Source: Haliclystus octoradiatus (lineage: Eukaryota > Cnidaria > Staurozoa > Stauromedusae > Haliclystidae). From it: 64,000 nt of DNA. The number at the start of each line of letters is the position of its first letter. The stretch's first letter is position 1. Below, one piece after another: positions 1-13,400 of this stretch. The position numbers and the translations under genes were made by a program. Under the pieces are notes generated by a model. It worked only from the letters and a program-made list of their open reading frames with translations. It made no database searches and was not told the DNA's origin. Location of the stretch: contig OU744450.1 of NCBI GenBank assembly GCA_916610825.1, positions 12,227,307 to 12,291,306 of the forward strand, read 5' to 3'.

Positions 1-1373
1 TGATGCTATATACGGGCTACCAATTCTGTTTTTGTCGTATACCAAAAGTCAAAACTCTGAAACTCAAAACCGAAGCCAAGTTCGTTCACTTTTCCTATAA
101 GTTTGGAAGAACGGTTTGCGGGTTTGGTGTTGCATCTAGCGCCGTGAATCCCTCATATAAAGTGTTTTCAACCTCCAGCACTTTAACGTTAAATTATTTT
201 ATATTCTTTCATTAAATTGATGAACAGAATTGTTATTAACGTGATAGAGGAACAGGACCGTCCTTTGCCATTGCATCTTGCTTGAACAAATGTGACAGAA
301 ACGAAAACAACGCATTACACATGCACAAGAGATGCACGGAACATTATCTCTAGCACTCCGTTTTTTTTATTGCATGGCGAGGGAAAACTGGAGGAATGCA
401 AGATTTTCAAAGTATACTTTCACCCTTCATGCCATGACTATGACACACCGACAGCATATTGGCTGTGCAAAGATTGTAAAGAAGCTAGAAATGATGCAGA
501 ACAAGCTCACAAGCTGATCTTCGAATAGCTTCGTTCGTTTAACTTCTGTAAAAATTTTACAGTTTGGAACATTACCTCCTGTATAATATTCATAAATCAA
601 TGTATATTAGATATTATCTAATAGCAAAAAATAGTGCTCGATATCATTTGACAGAGCTAAATATAATAAAAGGAGTCAAAGACTACACATTCATAATTCA
701 CAATTATGAATGTGTACCCTAGTCTTTGACTCCTTTTCTTATATTTTATTATAAATCAATATATATATAGTTCCTCATTGAATGATTTGTTTTATAACCT
801 TACCTTACCCACCTTCACCATGTCATATTGAGCAGTAGAGGCAGACTGTCAGGTCAGACTCAGAGCAGAGTGTATAAAATTAGATGGATTCCATAACTGA
901 ACTGACAATATAATGTATCTTAGTCTTATCGTTTTCAACTTCTTTCCATTTTTACGTAATAGATCGATGATTTGGTTTAATGTAACAATAGGCTTGTCTA
1001 ACTAGTCTTTGATAAATATTAATTTCTAGTCGTTGCAACAGCAATCCAAAATTGCAAAACTTTCCGCCATATTTAAAAATTACGAAACGATGCCCGAGAC
1101 TTTAGCTTTATCGTACAAGACTGAAAAATCCTGAATGATAGTATAATTGTCTGTTGACGTCACGATGTCCTTGAGTTACCCCTGATCTAGCCACGACCAA
1201 AAATTATGCTAGGATTTTTGTCTACCAGTGCCTCATTTCCCAACTTGTACTCAGCCGAGACTGCTCAACTGTTTTGCCGCCATTTTAAAAATCTAGACAG
1301 ATCAAATGAAGATAGAAGTTGAAAGTAAAGTTTAGGCCTAAATATCTTTAGCTGAAAAAGTTCCCAACCGAAC
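1..1373. other. Upstream flank of ANAPC7, no recognised gene
   Basis: No recognisable coding exon was found. A 78-codon open stretch at 292-528 (+) has five cysteines and one CKDC pair, but matches no family I know and shows no convincing splice sites. The stretch before 1374 should hold the APC7 promoter and 5' UTR, but I see no clear TATA box. The only marked structure is the hairpin at 664-738. Confidence 0.4.
664..738. repeat. Near-perfect hairpin (inverted repeat)
   Basis: The arms AAAAGGAGTCAAAGACTA and TAGTCTTTGACTCCTTTT are exact complements. The inner arms ACACATTCATAATT and AATTATGAATGTGT are also complementary around a three-base loop (cac). The right arm has four extra bases (accc region) between the two blocks. 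It probably represents a very small fold-back MITE. No target duplication was established. Confidence 0.7.
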
Positions 1374-1439
1374 ATGATTGATGTCGACACAATCAAAAGC
1401 TTACACGACCACGGACTGCATTCCAGTGTTAGCTATTTG
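1374..1439 (+). CDS. ANAPC7: ANAPC7 exon 1 (start codon)
   Basis: The 22 codons begin [20 protein letters not shown] and end at a strong GTGAGT donor, phase 0. It aligns with the vertebrate start at the internal Met, with the same GLHS core. The start has A at -3 (aacATGA). It joins in frame to SGLLLSS in exon 2, 25.9 kb away. Confidence 0.9.
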
Positions 1440-4400
1440 GTGAGTAACTACTATTAATAGTAGGCTAGTAATTTGTCTACCAGACATTTATATTTTGGAA
1501 TTGGGTCATCATTATCATCAGACATCATATCGTCATTCCATATGAATTCTGCACTTTCTCGCCACCCCTTCGTGAAATTTAACAAAGACATATGCGCAAA
1601 TTCAACTTGAGGAGCTGAGTTCAGATATGTAACTTTTATCTCGAAATCTGCAACAGTGTCAATTTTATAGAACTTTGATAAAGGTGTGAAAATAAAATAT
1701 TGTGATAATTATGCTACATTTAATAGTCCGCCGGCCAATAGCTATTTGACGAAACTCAAGTTACCTACATCCGTCCGAGGAAGATTTTTTTAGATATTTG
1801 AAAATAAAAACATATGAAATATATTATTTTACCTGTTAGACATGTTTGGGTGAAGCAGAAGGTTACTAAATCTGTCTACGGTTTGTATTAAGAAATTGAA
1901 AGTAAAATGTGCAATCTCCATTTTGAAATTGAATTTTCCGATCCTTGGACGCGCTCGATCCAGTACTTTTCGTTCTGTTGCTATGGTTTTGACTATAAAC
2001 AATATGGCAGATCTTTGTTTTGATCTAACTTTTCTTATCAATTTCGGTCCTTCTTCCCAACTTGAAAAGTATCGCATTCTAATTTGAATACATCACTACA
2101 TCTTTATCCGAAAGAACATGAAAAACTACAAATTTAACATCATTTTTCTTGAATCATTTAATTATTAGCCGCTTGAAAGCATAAATGTTTGGCAAGCTTA
2201 GTACAAATACAAACGAATAATGACTTGTAAAAGAAGTAAACAGACCGATAATGTGTATTGGCCACGTAGCAAGATATGCAGTTGTTCAACATTATTTACA
2301 TAAAATAATTAGATAAATGATTAAGTTGAAAATGTTCAAATTATTGTTCGCATTTGCCGTATGGTAAATCGTAACATAATTATAGAATGATAATCCATTC
2401 TGGATGATTATGAGAATATATATACTTCATAGGCCATAAATGTTGTTCAATTATTACCGATGTATTATTCACGAGTCTTGTAATGTGACTGTGATAACAA
2501 GTCTGCAGTCTTCATCCATAGACTTTCTTGATTGAAAATAGAATGTTAATATTATTCATGTATCGAAAGTATCTATTTAGGAATAACTATAATACTTGAA
2601 ATACTTTATTATAATGATTCGTGATAACGGTATATTCAAATGTATAGGTAGTATACAAAATAAAAATGCACCATAATTAGAGACACCCTATTCATCATTA
2701 ATAGTCTAATTAATACAAAGGATGCAGTATCAATTTTAACTGACTATAAAACTATTTTCAATATGCAGTGTACGAATGCATAGAAAGTAGTTATCTTATT
2801 ATTATATAATAGTAGTAATTTATAATTAGGCAATGTCATCACAAGACACATACCATTTTAGTAAATGGTCGGTAAAAAAGATATAGCATGCTACGTTAAA
2901 TTTGATTGACTATAAAAATACTGGCCATACAGTATATGCATGCTTTGATATTAGCTATATATATATATTACTATAAAAAACGAGATACAAAAAATCAGGC
3001 AATGTCATCACAAGACACATACCATTTCAGTAAATGGTCGGTAAAAAAGATATAGCATACTACGTTAAATTTGATTGACTATAAAAATACTGGCCATACA
3101 GTATATGCATGCTTTGATATTAGCTATATATAAATTACTATAAAAAACGAGATACAAAAAATCAGGCAATGTCATCACAAGACACATACCATTTCAGTAA
3201 ATGGTCGGTAAAAAAGATATAGCATGCTACGTTAAATTTGATTGACTATAAAAATACTGGCCATACAGTATATGCATGCTTTGATATTAGCTATATATAT
3301 ATTACTATAAAAAACGAGATACAAAAAATCAGGCAATGTCATCACAAGACACATACCATTTCAGTAAATGGTCGGTAAAAAAGATATAGCATGCTACGTT
3401 AAATTTGATTGACAATAAAAATACTGGCCATACAGTATATGCATGCTTTGATATTAGCTATATATATATTACTATAAAAAACGAGATACAAAAAATCAGG
3501 CAATGTCATCACAAGACACATACCATTTCAGTAAATGGTCGGTAAAAAAGATATAGCATGCTACGTTAAATTTGATTGACTATAAAAATACTGGCCATAC
3601 AGTATATGCATGCTTTGATATTAGCTATATATATATTACTATAAAAAACGAGATACAAAAAATCAGGCAATGTCATCACAAGACACATACCATTTCAGTA
3701 AATGGTCGGTAAAAAAGATATAGCATGCTACGTTAAATTTGATTGACTATAAAAATACTGGCCATACAGTATATGCATGCTTTGATATTAGCTATATATA
3801 CATTACTATAAAAAACGAGATACAAAAAATGCAGTGTGTAAAATATAATACTTATACACTTTGTATTTATTAAACGTCTTTGTAAAATTCGGACAGCAGT
3901 AAAAATCTCTCCAATAAGAAAATTACTTGCGGTAACAGTTTAAAATTAAACGAAGCAAATAAAACGAGGATGGAAACTATAACGTAATTATTCGCTATCA
4001 GATGAATTGTCATCGTCTCCTTCTGATGGTAAATCTTCAGTGTCGGCGGTATCATTGATTTTTCTGTTTATGCAAGCTGAATTAAGACTACACCCACATA
4101 CATCGGTGCACATTAATGCACTTGATCGACATGAGCAGGCATTAGTTGAACAGTCTTTTTTGCAACCACAAGAAATTAATGCCAGGAGTTCACGTGGAGC
4201 TGGTTGATCTTTTAACCATAGAATATCAATTATGTTTTCTTCCTTTTCCCATCCGTGCCCAATCGGACTAGGGATTGTGGGGTTCGCTACCAGACATCTT
4301 CTCCATACGGCCGCTTGATAGTTAGCTCGTTCAAGATGTAATTCAAGTGTACTTCGACATGGTGGAAGCTGTGCACTTTGGCAGTTTTTTGTGCAAAACA

Positions 4401-7400
4401 ATTGATAGCGAGCTTCGTTCACAGATTTAATATTAAACTTTCCGTAAAGAGCGCAAACAAACTCTTCGCAATCATCAATCAAAGGAATAGAAGAGAATTG
4501 GGTGCCCAAGGTAGAGAATAAATTATCAAATTTACCATCAAAAAATAATTTCAGAGCTGTTTTTTTCCCTTTCCCTTTGAAGGAGCTTACAGAGTCACAC
4601 CCACTCAAAGCATGCATCCCTATAAGTCCTTCGGCTTTTTCATTCAGAGAGCTTGATATTAAACTAAGATCTAAGAACTGCATACGATGCTTGATGTCAT
4701 GCTTGAATAATAATTGACACTGGAAATGCTGTGCTACGCTGATGCCGATAACTGCAACATCAGTGTCAGGTGATTCAATTATGATTGTATTGCAATCAGC
4801 ATCAGACATCGCAGCATGTTTAGCATGTAAAAATAAACGGGTATCAGCCTCTTCATGGCTGCTGGCAAGGCATTCAACAGGGAGACAAGAAACGTTCCCA
4901 TTTAAAGAAGACAATTGCCAACAACGAGAACCTGAAGTTGCATACAAAATATTGAAACCAATAACATTAGAGTACGAAGAGTTCTGCCATTCAGTGATTA
5001 AAAAATTGACTAAGTTACATTTATTCTCGCTGACTTTTAAAAAATTTGTCCAGCTATGGGGTCCTTTTTGATCACCATTGCCTATTCTTATCACAATCTT
5101 GCATTCTCCACTTCTCCTCGCACGTTCACTAGTTTTTATGGAATCATCTGGGTAAGTATCAAAAACAACATCGATTCTCTTAGAGGTCTGATGTTGTTTT
5201 CTAAGAATAGATTTTAGAATCGCCAAAGCATAATCCTTAAATAATGCGGAACGACCGAGGCCAGGAAAACTTTGTAGTAAAGCCATTCCATCTATAATAA
5301 ATATAGCTTTTTCTGGCTGTGAAACAATGGAACAAGGGAACGATTCTTCTAGGGTTTTAATGATCGAGGATTTATCCGTTTTGCACATGGTACCATCCGG
5401 ATTTGACAGTGACCATGGCAACGGCCCTAGTGGGTAAGACATGACATCTTTGAGGTTCATAGATCTTGATTGAGCAAGAGCTGCAAATCGTGCGAACAAG
5501 GCGACATCAGCCTTTAAAAGAATTTCCTTTGATCCTAATTTTGTTTTTCTTTTAGCAATTATGGATGTAAAAGTTAGCAATTTATTTTTACGGATTGGTT
5601 CGTTAAAATTAACATTAGAATTGACTAATCTATCTCTAATAAATGATTGAAATTGCTTCATACCAATTTCCTTAGCTTGATCCATACTTTTCTGAACGTT
5701 CAAAGGAGCAACTACCCCGGAGGCGATATTGTAAATCTTCTGATTGTCATCTTGTCCTTTAAAGGGATTGGACTATGATTTAATAGCACCAATAACACTC
5801 TGAATACAACCCTCGTCTCTCTCCTTCACCATTTGCCGACAATCTTTGTGCCCGTCTTCATCGGCATCAAACAGATTTACTAGCTCACAGCATTGACTTG
5901 ACAATGAAGCTCTTTCATGAGCTGTCAGAGTCCATCGTTGTACTGCAGCATCATTGTAACTGATACCAACGATTCCACCTGGTGTTTTTGATTGCCTGTT
6001 GAGGGTCTGTTCAATTGTTTGGTCAACGGGTACCTGAGAAAAAGAATGCGGTGACCTCTGGACACAAAACTCACCATCTTCAAAGGCTTGTGCCGCAGCT
6101 GGATGTGTTTCATTTAGTTGGGCCATTTCAAACCAATAAAGGCTCATGTATCTAGAATAATTGGGTCTGTCATACGCAAAGCACCAAGGCAACATGTCAT
6201 GAACACATGCCAAATGGAGCTTCCAATCTCCGCTTCTAGTGGCTCTGATGAATCTCAAAAGTAAAAAAACAATATCAACATAAGATAACCACATTTTTGA
6301 AACAGGAGATTCAAACTTTTTGAGTTTGCCCAAAATCGTCATTAAGCGAATTAATGTATCGTTTCTTTCAACATCGTTAACAAGAGGATCGTTATTGCCG
6401 TTTAAAAGTGGAGTAAAAATATTGTCTTTTACTCCATCGCTGTTAATATACACCTCCTCACCAGAATCAACCTCTTCGAACATCAGTCTGCACATTGCTT
6501 CTGCAACGTATTTATGGCACCTTAAACTCCTGTTGTAATGCTTGCCAGAAACAACACCATTAAGAGAACCGGGGGCAAGAATTCCGGACTCAATCATTAC
6601 CTCAAATAGTCCACTGTTTTTAAATCTAACTCCTATAATAGCCAACAGGGTGCAAGCAACGTGGAACCCTCCTAGACGCAAAACAACAGACTTGAACTCT
6701 CCAGGGCACTTCCACTTCACTTCTACTGCCTTGGCATAAACAGCCTGGTCCATGACAATGACGGTATTGGGTTGCCCTAGTGCAGAAGCCATTGAAACAG
6801 ATCTAACCATAAGGGTATAGACTGTATCAAGGTGTGTCGGCGGAGCATTAATTACAGGACAATAACTGACCTTGCTTTTGATTTTAGGTTTGCTGATTAT
6901 CGAATTAAAGCCGGACCATGAAGGAATTCTATTGGTCTTAGGGACCTGCAGGGATTCGACATAACGGCAAATAAGCCAAAGAAGATCTATTTTGAAAGGG
7001 ACTAATTGCAAGCTTTCATAAGACAAAGATTTTGCTTCGTAATCAAAAATTGAATTCTCAGAGTTAGAACTTACTTTTTTTTCATGGATGAAAGGGAGAA
7101 CAGGTGGAAAAGCCCTCTGTAAGGACCTCCTCCTTGAACGCTTTGTTTGTTCTACAAACCCTTGGGGCCCAAAGGTACGGCGTTGGATAACAATGCCCAT
7201 AGTGCAATGGAACGTACCTGATCCAGTCTGGGTTTCTTCACATAGGTCATTGTTATCCCAACAAAATGTTGTCCAAGGACCGAATGAAACGGTGGTGGGT
7301 AGATACGTATTTTTTTCTAGATGGTTCAATTGCTGTTCAGCTAATTTTGTGTTGATTTCATGCACCTGAGACATAGCAATACAATGCCCCATTCTGTTTA

Positions 7401-10400
7401 ATATTGTGATAATTTTTTCACTTCTAGTCAAATGGTGGATTGTAGTAGCCAATAAAATATGTTTTGGTGAGACTTTGCGACTCTGAGACGTAGCAAACAG
7501 TAAATCAGACGCAATAGAATTAACTCTCACTTCAAGTTTTTTTTCTAAGATTGTTCTTTCCATTGTGAATTCTGAAGTTTTTTCGACTCCATGTATAACC
7601 CAGGAAAAAAAATTGTATAGAATAATTGGCAAAGAATCAGAATTGCTGATTAGGTCACTACCTAAATTTGGCCAAACAGAGGTGAAGTTAGATTTCAGAA
7701 TGGTGGCCCTAATGACTGATGCGGATTCAAAAATTATTTTCATTGCTTCTTGTTCGGCTGATACAGTACCACCTAATCTGAGAGAAAATTGATCAATGTC
7801 ACTGGTCTCCTCATTCTCTTCACCGTCACCATTAGCTATACTTTCGTATGAAGCTGCTTCAAAAAAGAGAGAAGTTTTGTGCGTTGGATATCTGACGCAA
7901 ATAGAATTTGGGATTTTCTTCGATCTTTTGGTTGGAAAAATTCGATACGATTGTCAAAGCGGCTTAAGATCCTTTTTTTCAAACGTTCGGATCTATACGA
8001 TATTGATGAATCACAGCCATTAATTGCCGAGAGTTCTTCAATGTATAATTTACGCAAATTTGTCAATGACATAATTTTCTGACCTTCCGTTATTTCATTT
8101 AATATTGGTTCAATTTGGGTAAATGCCTCGGTATAGGAGTCGATGTGAATAACTTTCTCACATACCCCACTTTGCTCAGACAAAAGTTTATCTACAGCTT
8201 TTTTGTGTGTGTAGTTAGAATAACAGGAGTTGTGATACAGGGTATCACCTGCTATCGGATCTACCGCTGGCCCACCTTCCAGCTCCCTCAAAAGATCGTG
8301 GTCCTTTCGAAGCTTTGCAACATATATTAATTTGGATTCTCCAGCTGTGGCATTTGCACTACCTGTGCATCTTGTAAGTGGCTCAACGATTTTTCTTGAA
8401 CTTTTGGGTACTTTTCTTTTCTTTTCATCTATAAAGACATACATATAATTCACGTTCATGTCATTTGAAGGAGAGCCTGTATATATATCATATATCGTCC
8501 GATTATATTTAAGGATTATACTACCATAGCCAATAAATACAATTTATTTTTATATCCCTTTTTACCATTTTTAATTGTATATATTTAAAAGCGCTATTGG
8601 ATATTTTTATTGAAATAGCGCTATATTATATAAAATATTATTATTATAGCCGGATTACTAACCTTGACAAAATATACATTTTGATTTACCAATTCTTTTG
8701 GTGCTCTGGCGGGAAGATCTTTTGGAAGGAACTTCATGGTCTGAATCACTTCCCGACAATTCCATTTCAGAAGCCTGATCTGCTTCATCTTGTTCGGCCA
8801 ATGTTTCTATGACTCGTTTTTGAACATATCTTTGGAAGCATCGACGGTGGTAATATCCTTTAGGCTTTCCAATACTGGCAGGTTCGACAAATTTCCAAAT
8901 TTTATCATTCTGCTTTTTAGCGGCAATTATGAATGTACTCCAACTCTGTTCACGAAATTGACGTAGATCTACACCGGATAGAATAAATTAATTAACTTGA
9001 ATATTTTTTCAATAAATTTTAGGTAGCATAAGTTAGATAAGCAGATTAATTTCAAGTTATACCGAACATACAAGAATTAAATAATCAAATATTTATTTTG
9101 AAAAAGAATTGACATTGCCAGCGGTCTGGTAGATTGAGTCAGATAATTCAGTTGAATTATAGTTTCAAGTTGTTCCAGATCCGGCCCTAGGGGGGGGGGC
9201 TATAAATTAAAACTCATAAGATGGAATAATTATAAATTGCTAGAGGTTATGGACCGTCTAAAGTGGTCGATCTTGTAATTAATGTATATCCCTTCGGCAC
9301 CCGTATATAATTTGCAATTGAATAGTCACATTTTCACATGAAATGAATTGAAAATAAATATATCTATATTGGCCTATATTTATGCAAAAATTTCCAATTC
9401 ATAGTTATCGGAAATTTTAATATGCAGATAATTATTTTTGCAGTAACGTTTTGACCTTAAACCTGATCAACATATGTTTACCTCTGAATTCTGGAGTATT
9501 TATTTTTTCGGTGCAATCACAAAGACATCCATTCCAACTGAGTCTTTTTGTCTTTATACCAGGAATACGTACTTTTGCAGCTTTGGTGGTCAATTCTGAC
9601 CTCTCATCTACAATTTATTAAGACTTTAAATTGATGTTTTCTACAGTCAAAACCTGACAAACGATTGGATAAAGCCAAAGTGTTCTTACCTTCTGCACTG
9701 TTGTTGTCTTCAATGTTACCACTAGATAACTCAGATTCAATCAGATTCTCTACATTTTCCATATTCAATTCAATTCATTTCTAACATATATCATAATATA
9801 TAACTCTTTATGAATATAAGAATAACTGTTTAGCCAAAAAACAACTAAACATAATGCATGATCAACCTGCCCTTCGCGATAATTTTTATTTCGTAACAAA
9901 TTACAAAGGTCAAATATCAAATATCAAGACGTATCGAATATCAAGCTGCCATATTGTTAGTAGTCGAAACCATAGTAACGCGAACGAAAAGTACTGGAAC
10001 GAGCGCATGGAAGGGCGGTAAATTTCAATTTTCAAAATGGAGAAGGCCGATTTGCCTTCGAAAAAACACAAAGTTTATGGCGTGAATTGATAACCTTCTG
10101 CAGCATAAAAACATATGTATCAGGTAAAATATCAAATTATTTATCACTTTAATCACAATTATTTCAAAACATCTTCCTAGGAGAAATTCCGGTAACTTAA
10201 GTTTGTATTCTTTGAAGACTTTAGAAGTGGGCCGGCGGACTATTAAACATTGATATCTTCGCCATTTCTTATTATAAATTAACAATTTAAAAGGTCTGCA
10301 ATACTTTAATAATGCATCTTATAATGTATCGTAATTTTAATTCCGTAGTTCTTAATTTAACTACATGAAAAGTCAAAGTGAAAAACTTTGAAAGAACATA

Positions 10401-13400
10401 CCAAAAATTCTTACGAATTCATTCCAATGAAAAATACAGCAAAAGTTGTGTTCTGTGTAGTTGATTATCACTGTGTAGGTCATTCTAACGTGAGATTGAC
10501 ATTCGCCTAGCTTTTTTATATTCTGTGTTCAAAAAGCAATATTATCGTTTTCAGCCTGGGTTGATAAAACCATAATAAAACATATGTCACAAGAACTCTA
10601 AGTGACTGATTCACACCATTTGGTCTGCCCTGCTCGAATTATTTTTAGATCGCTCAACCCACAGTTCGCAAGATATTGATGATTAATTCAATGACATAAA
10701 CCACCATTGTCTACTTAAAACTCATTCATCAATGTATGTGATTTATTCATTTGCCATTCTAATTGAATCTTATTTATATTTTCAACTTCTCAATTTTTTA
10801 CAGCTTTACTATAAATTAATGGTAATGCAAAACATGTAAAGAACACTGTCTTGATCTATAAAAGCGAAGAGATTGCTAAATATTATTTGTTGTCTTTTTA
10901 AATCTTTTTATGTAGTTAAATTAGAAACTGCGGAATTAAAATTTTGATATATTATAAGATGCATTATTACTTTATTGCAGACCTTTTAAATCGTTAATTT
11001 ATAATAAGAAATGGCGAAGATATCAATGTTTAAATGTAGCACAATTATCACAATATTTTATTTTCACACCTTTATCAAAGTGCTATAAAATTGACACTGT
11101 TGCAAATTTCGAGATAAAAATTACATATTTGAACTCAGCTCCTCAAGTTGTATTTGCACATTTTTTGTTGTTGTTAAATTTCACGAAGGGGTGGCTAGAA
11201 AGTGTAGGGCCTAGCCTACATATTTCATATGGAATGACCCAATTATGAAGCCAATTAGCCAAATACATAAATAAAAATCAACATATTATCAAATATAAAT
11301 AATAGATACTGGTAGTAATGGAAATCCAGTATTCAGGTTACGCAAGACCGTTGTCTGACCTTTTGGGCTGTACTACAAGGTGTGTGGACATCAGAAACTT
11401 TTGATTTTTCATGAATAGGAGATGCATTTTTTTATAATTCTCCTTTTTTATAAAATTCACCTTTTTCATTGGAAGGCCTAATTCTGACAGTCGTTCCAAG
11501 TTTGTAAAAAATGGATGATCAAAAGTACAGTCAATATCGAATCATGCGTTATTGTACAATACTTTTTATCGAGTAATACCTTCAATTATTTATTTTATTC
11601 GGCCGAAATGTGGTCACAGTCAACTAATTATTATTGAATAATACGTTACAGTCAAACTTGCTTAATATCCTCCCTCTGGTACAGATGAAAAGCGGGACAT
11701 TAAGCGAGGTGGGATATTAAGCGAGGTAGGATTATGAGAGTTTGTATGGAGAATGGAAAATAGAAATCAGTTTTATGTGGGGATATTAAGCAAGATGAGA
11801 TGTTAAAAGAGGGGATATTAACCGAGTTCAACTGTATCACGTAGTGCGCTTTATCGTCCACGCAATACGTTCTGGATGGATGATCCCAAGAGAGTGTTTT
11901 ATTACTTGCGCATTATTATTGTAATTTGATTCTTTGCTTTGCTGACATGTCAACAGTTAAATTTGTCAAAGCGTTATAATGTATATATCCCCTTTTTCAC
12001 ACATCGAATTTGGATAGAACTTTTTTATCTATCCATACATGTCATAGCTATTTAAGAAAAAAGTTTATAATGTAACAACAATTCTCATTTTGACAGGCTC
12101 AGGTAAAGAGTTTCCACCAAGGAATCACCCTGTTGCAGAACATATTTTTTGAACTATTCAATCTGAAATTTTGCAGAGGATATAATTTAAATAAATGACC
12201 ACGCATAGAATATTTTTTTACATTGTATTTACAATTGATGGAGGGTAGAGATAGATCATTCAGATTGTGTGTGATTTTGAACATCACAACGAGATCTATC
12301 TTCATCCTCCTCAGTTCTAATGTTTCAAGATCAAGATGTTTTAAACGATTGTGATAATTATTGAAATCCTGATTTGTAGTTATACACACACAATTTGTGA
12401 ATCGGCGTTGAATTTTTTCAAGAGATTTGATGTCCTTCATCAAACAAGGGTTCCATACTCTTCCTATTCCATACTAGAAACAAGGTGAACTCGTTTCTAA
12501 TATAGGTCTTAGGTCTTACATATATTTTGAAGGAGTTGACAAGTGAATGTGGATTTCTTGATGTGAAACATTTCACGTGAGTAGGCCTTTGCTGATATCA
12601 TAGAGCAATGAGCAGAATACTTCATATCTCCAGTGATAATTAAACCAAAATATTTGAACTGATTTGAACTTAGCGGAAGAGTAGCCTATATTGGTTCAAC
12701 TTGTAAGTGTTGCTTAAATCATTGCATTTGCTTGTGGTAAAAAGTGAGCATTTTTCATAAGCAATTCGAACTTGCTATTTTGTTGACCGTTCACATAGAT
12801 TTTGGAGAGTTTTTGTGAGATGATCGGATGACTCATCTGTTCGCGAACAGTAGAATTTGGTAGATTAAAACTATGTAGAGTAGGGACTAGCACCCCTCTA
12901 TAATAAATTATATTGTATTCGTCAATGGAGTGTTTTCCCCATTGACTTTGTGTATTAGTTTAGAGGGGCATTGACCGCCCATTTCCCAATATTATTTTGA
13001 TTTCAAATTTCGAACTTATGACTTTTTTACCCAATAAAACAATAAAATCGAGCATGCAATTCAACTTCCAAACTTTCATTTTTTTTTTGGACCAGTCTAT
13101 TGTACATAATAAACGGAAAACTCTGGAGCGTCATTCCCATCCTTAACACTGAACCCTGTTGGAGCAGACAAATCCACAACAAGTCTCCATTTTCCTGGTT
13201 CTTTACGTCTAAGAATTAATCCAAAACTACCGATGTGAGTATTGTCCATTGGATTTTGTAAGATAGGCCTGCAACCTACCCAAGTGCCCACGTACGCTTC
13301 ATTTGCTTATGATCATCAATTACTGATTATTAATAGCTGAATACAATTTTTCTGGAAGCTTTAAATTGGCACACTGGTTTGAATCACAAAACAAAGCCTT

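Larger units (their letters stand above)
3988..9762 (-). pseudogene. Academ-like transposase/XPG-like nuclease/CXC gene, broken
   Basis: Predicted minus-strand exons are 9762-9690 (ATG start, [16 protein letters not shown]), 9605-9482, 8968-8663 and 8428-3988. The splice sites are GT-AG. Phases agree between exons 2, 3 and 4, but exon 1 to exon 2 is one base off, so exon 2 probably has a small indel. Exons 2-4 carry Cys/His pairs ([32 protein letters not shown]) that look like an N-terminal zinc-binding region. Exon 4 then changes frame near 7862 in a run of six T and meets an in-frame TAG at 5775-5773. Past the TAG the same frame runs on through the nuclease and CXC segments. It was probably a single protein of about 1,650 residues. 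As it stands it cannot make the full product. Confidence 0.75.
1499..11244 (-). mobile_element. Academ-like DNA transposon with long inverted terminal repeats
   Basis: The ends 1499-2011 and 9947-11244 are inverted copies of each other (about 75-85% by eye), sharing for example GGCCGGCGGACTATTAA on one strand and its complement on the other. They enclose one minus-strand multi-exon gene for a Cys-rich/DDE-like/XPG-like/CXC protein. From memory, the pairing of a DDE-like transposase with an XPG nuclease is the mark of the Academ superfamily (AcademX lineage), so this class is inferred and not proved. The 3' third carries a 167 bp tandem array and the right terminal repeat holds a separate MITE. 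I could not define a target duplication, so the outer borders are approximate. The element lies in APC7 intron 1, about 60 bp past the exon 1 donor. Confidence 0.72.

Noticed and set aside
292-528. 78-codon gene or last exon upstream of APC7
   Set aside because: Cysteine pairs are visible but no family, acceptor site or polyadenylation signal supports it.
1486-1510. Target-site duplication of the Academ-like element
   Set aside because: Flanks ATATTTTGG (left) and ATGAAGCC (right) do not match, and small indels at both ends blur the borders.
2828-3832. CRISPR-like regular repeats
   Set aside because: The whole 167 bp unit repeats with no unique spacers, the genome is eukaryotic, and the array lies inside a transposon.
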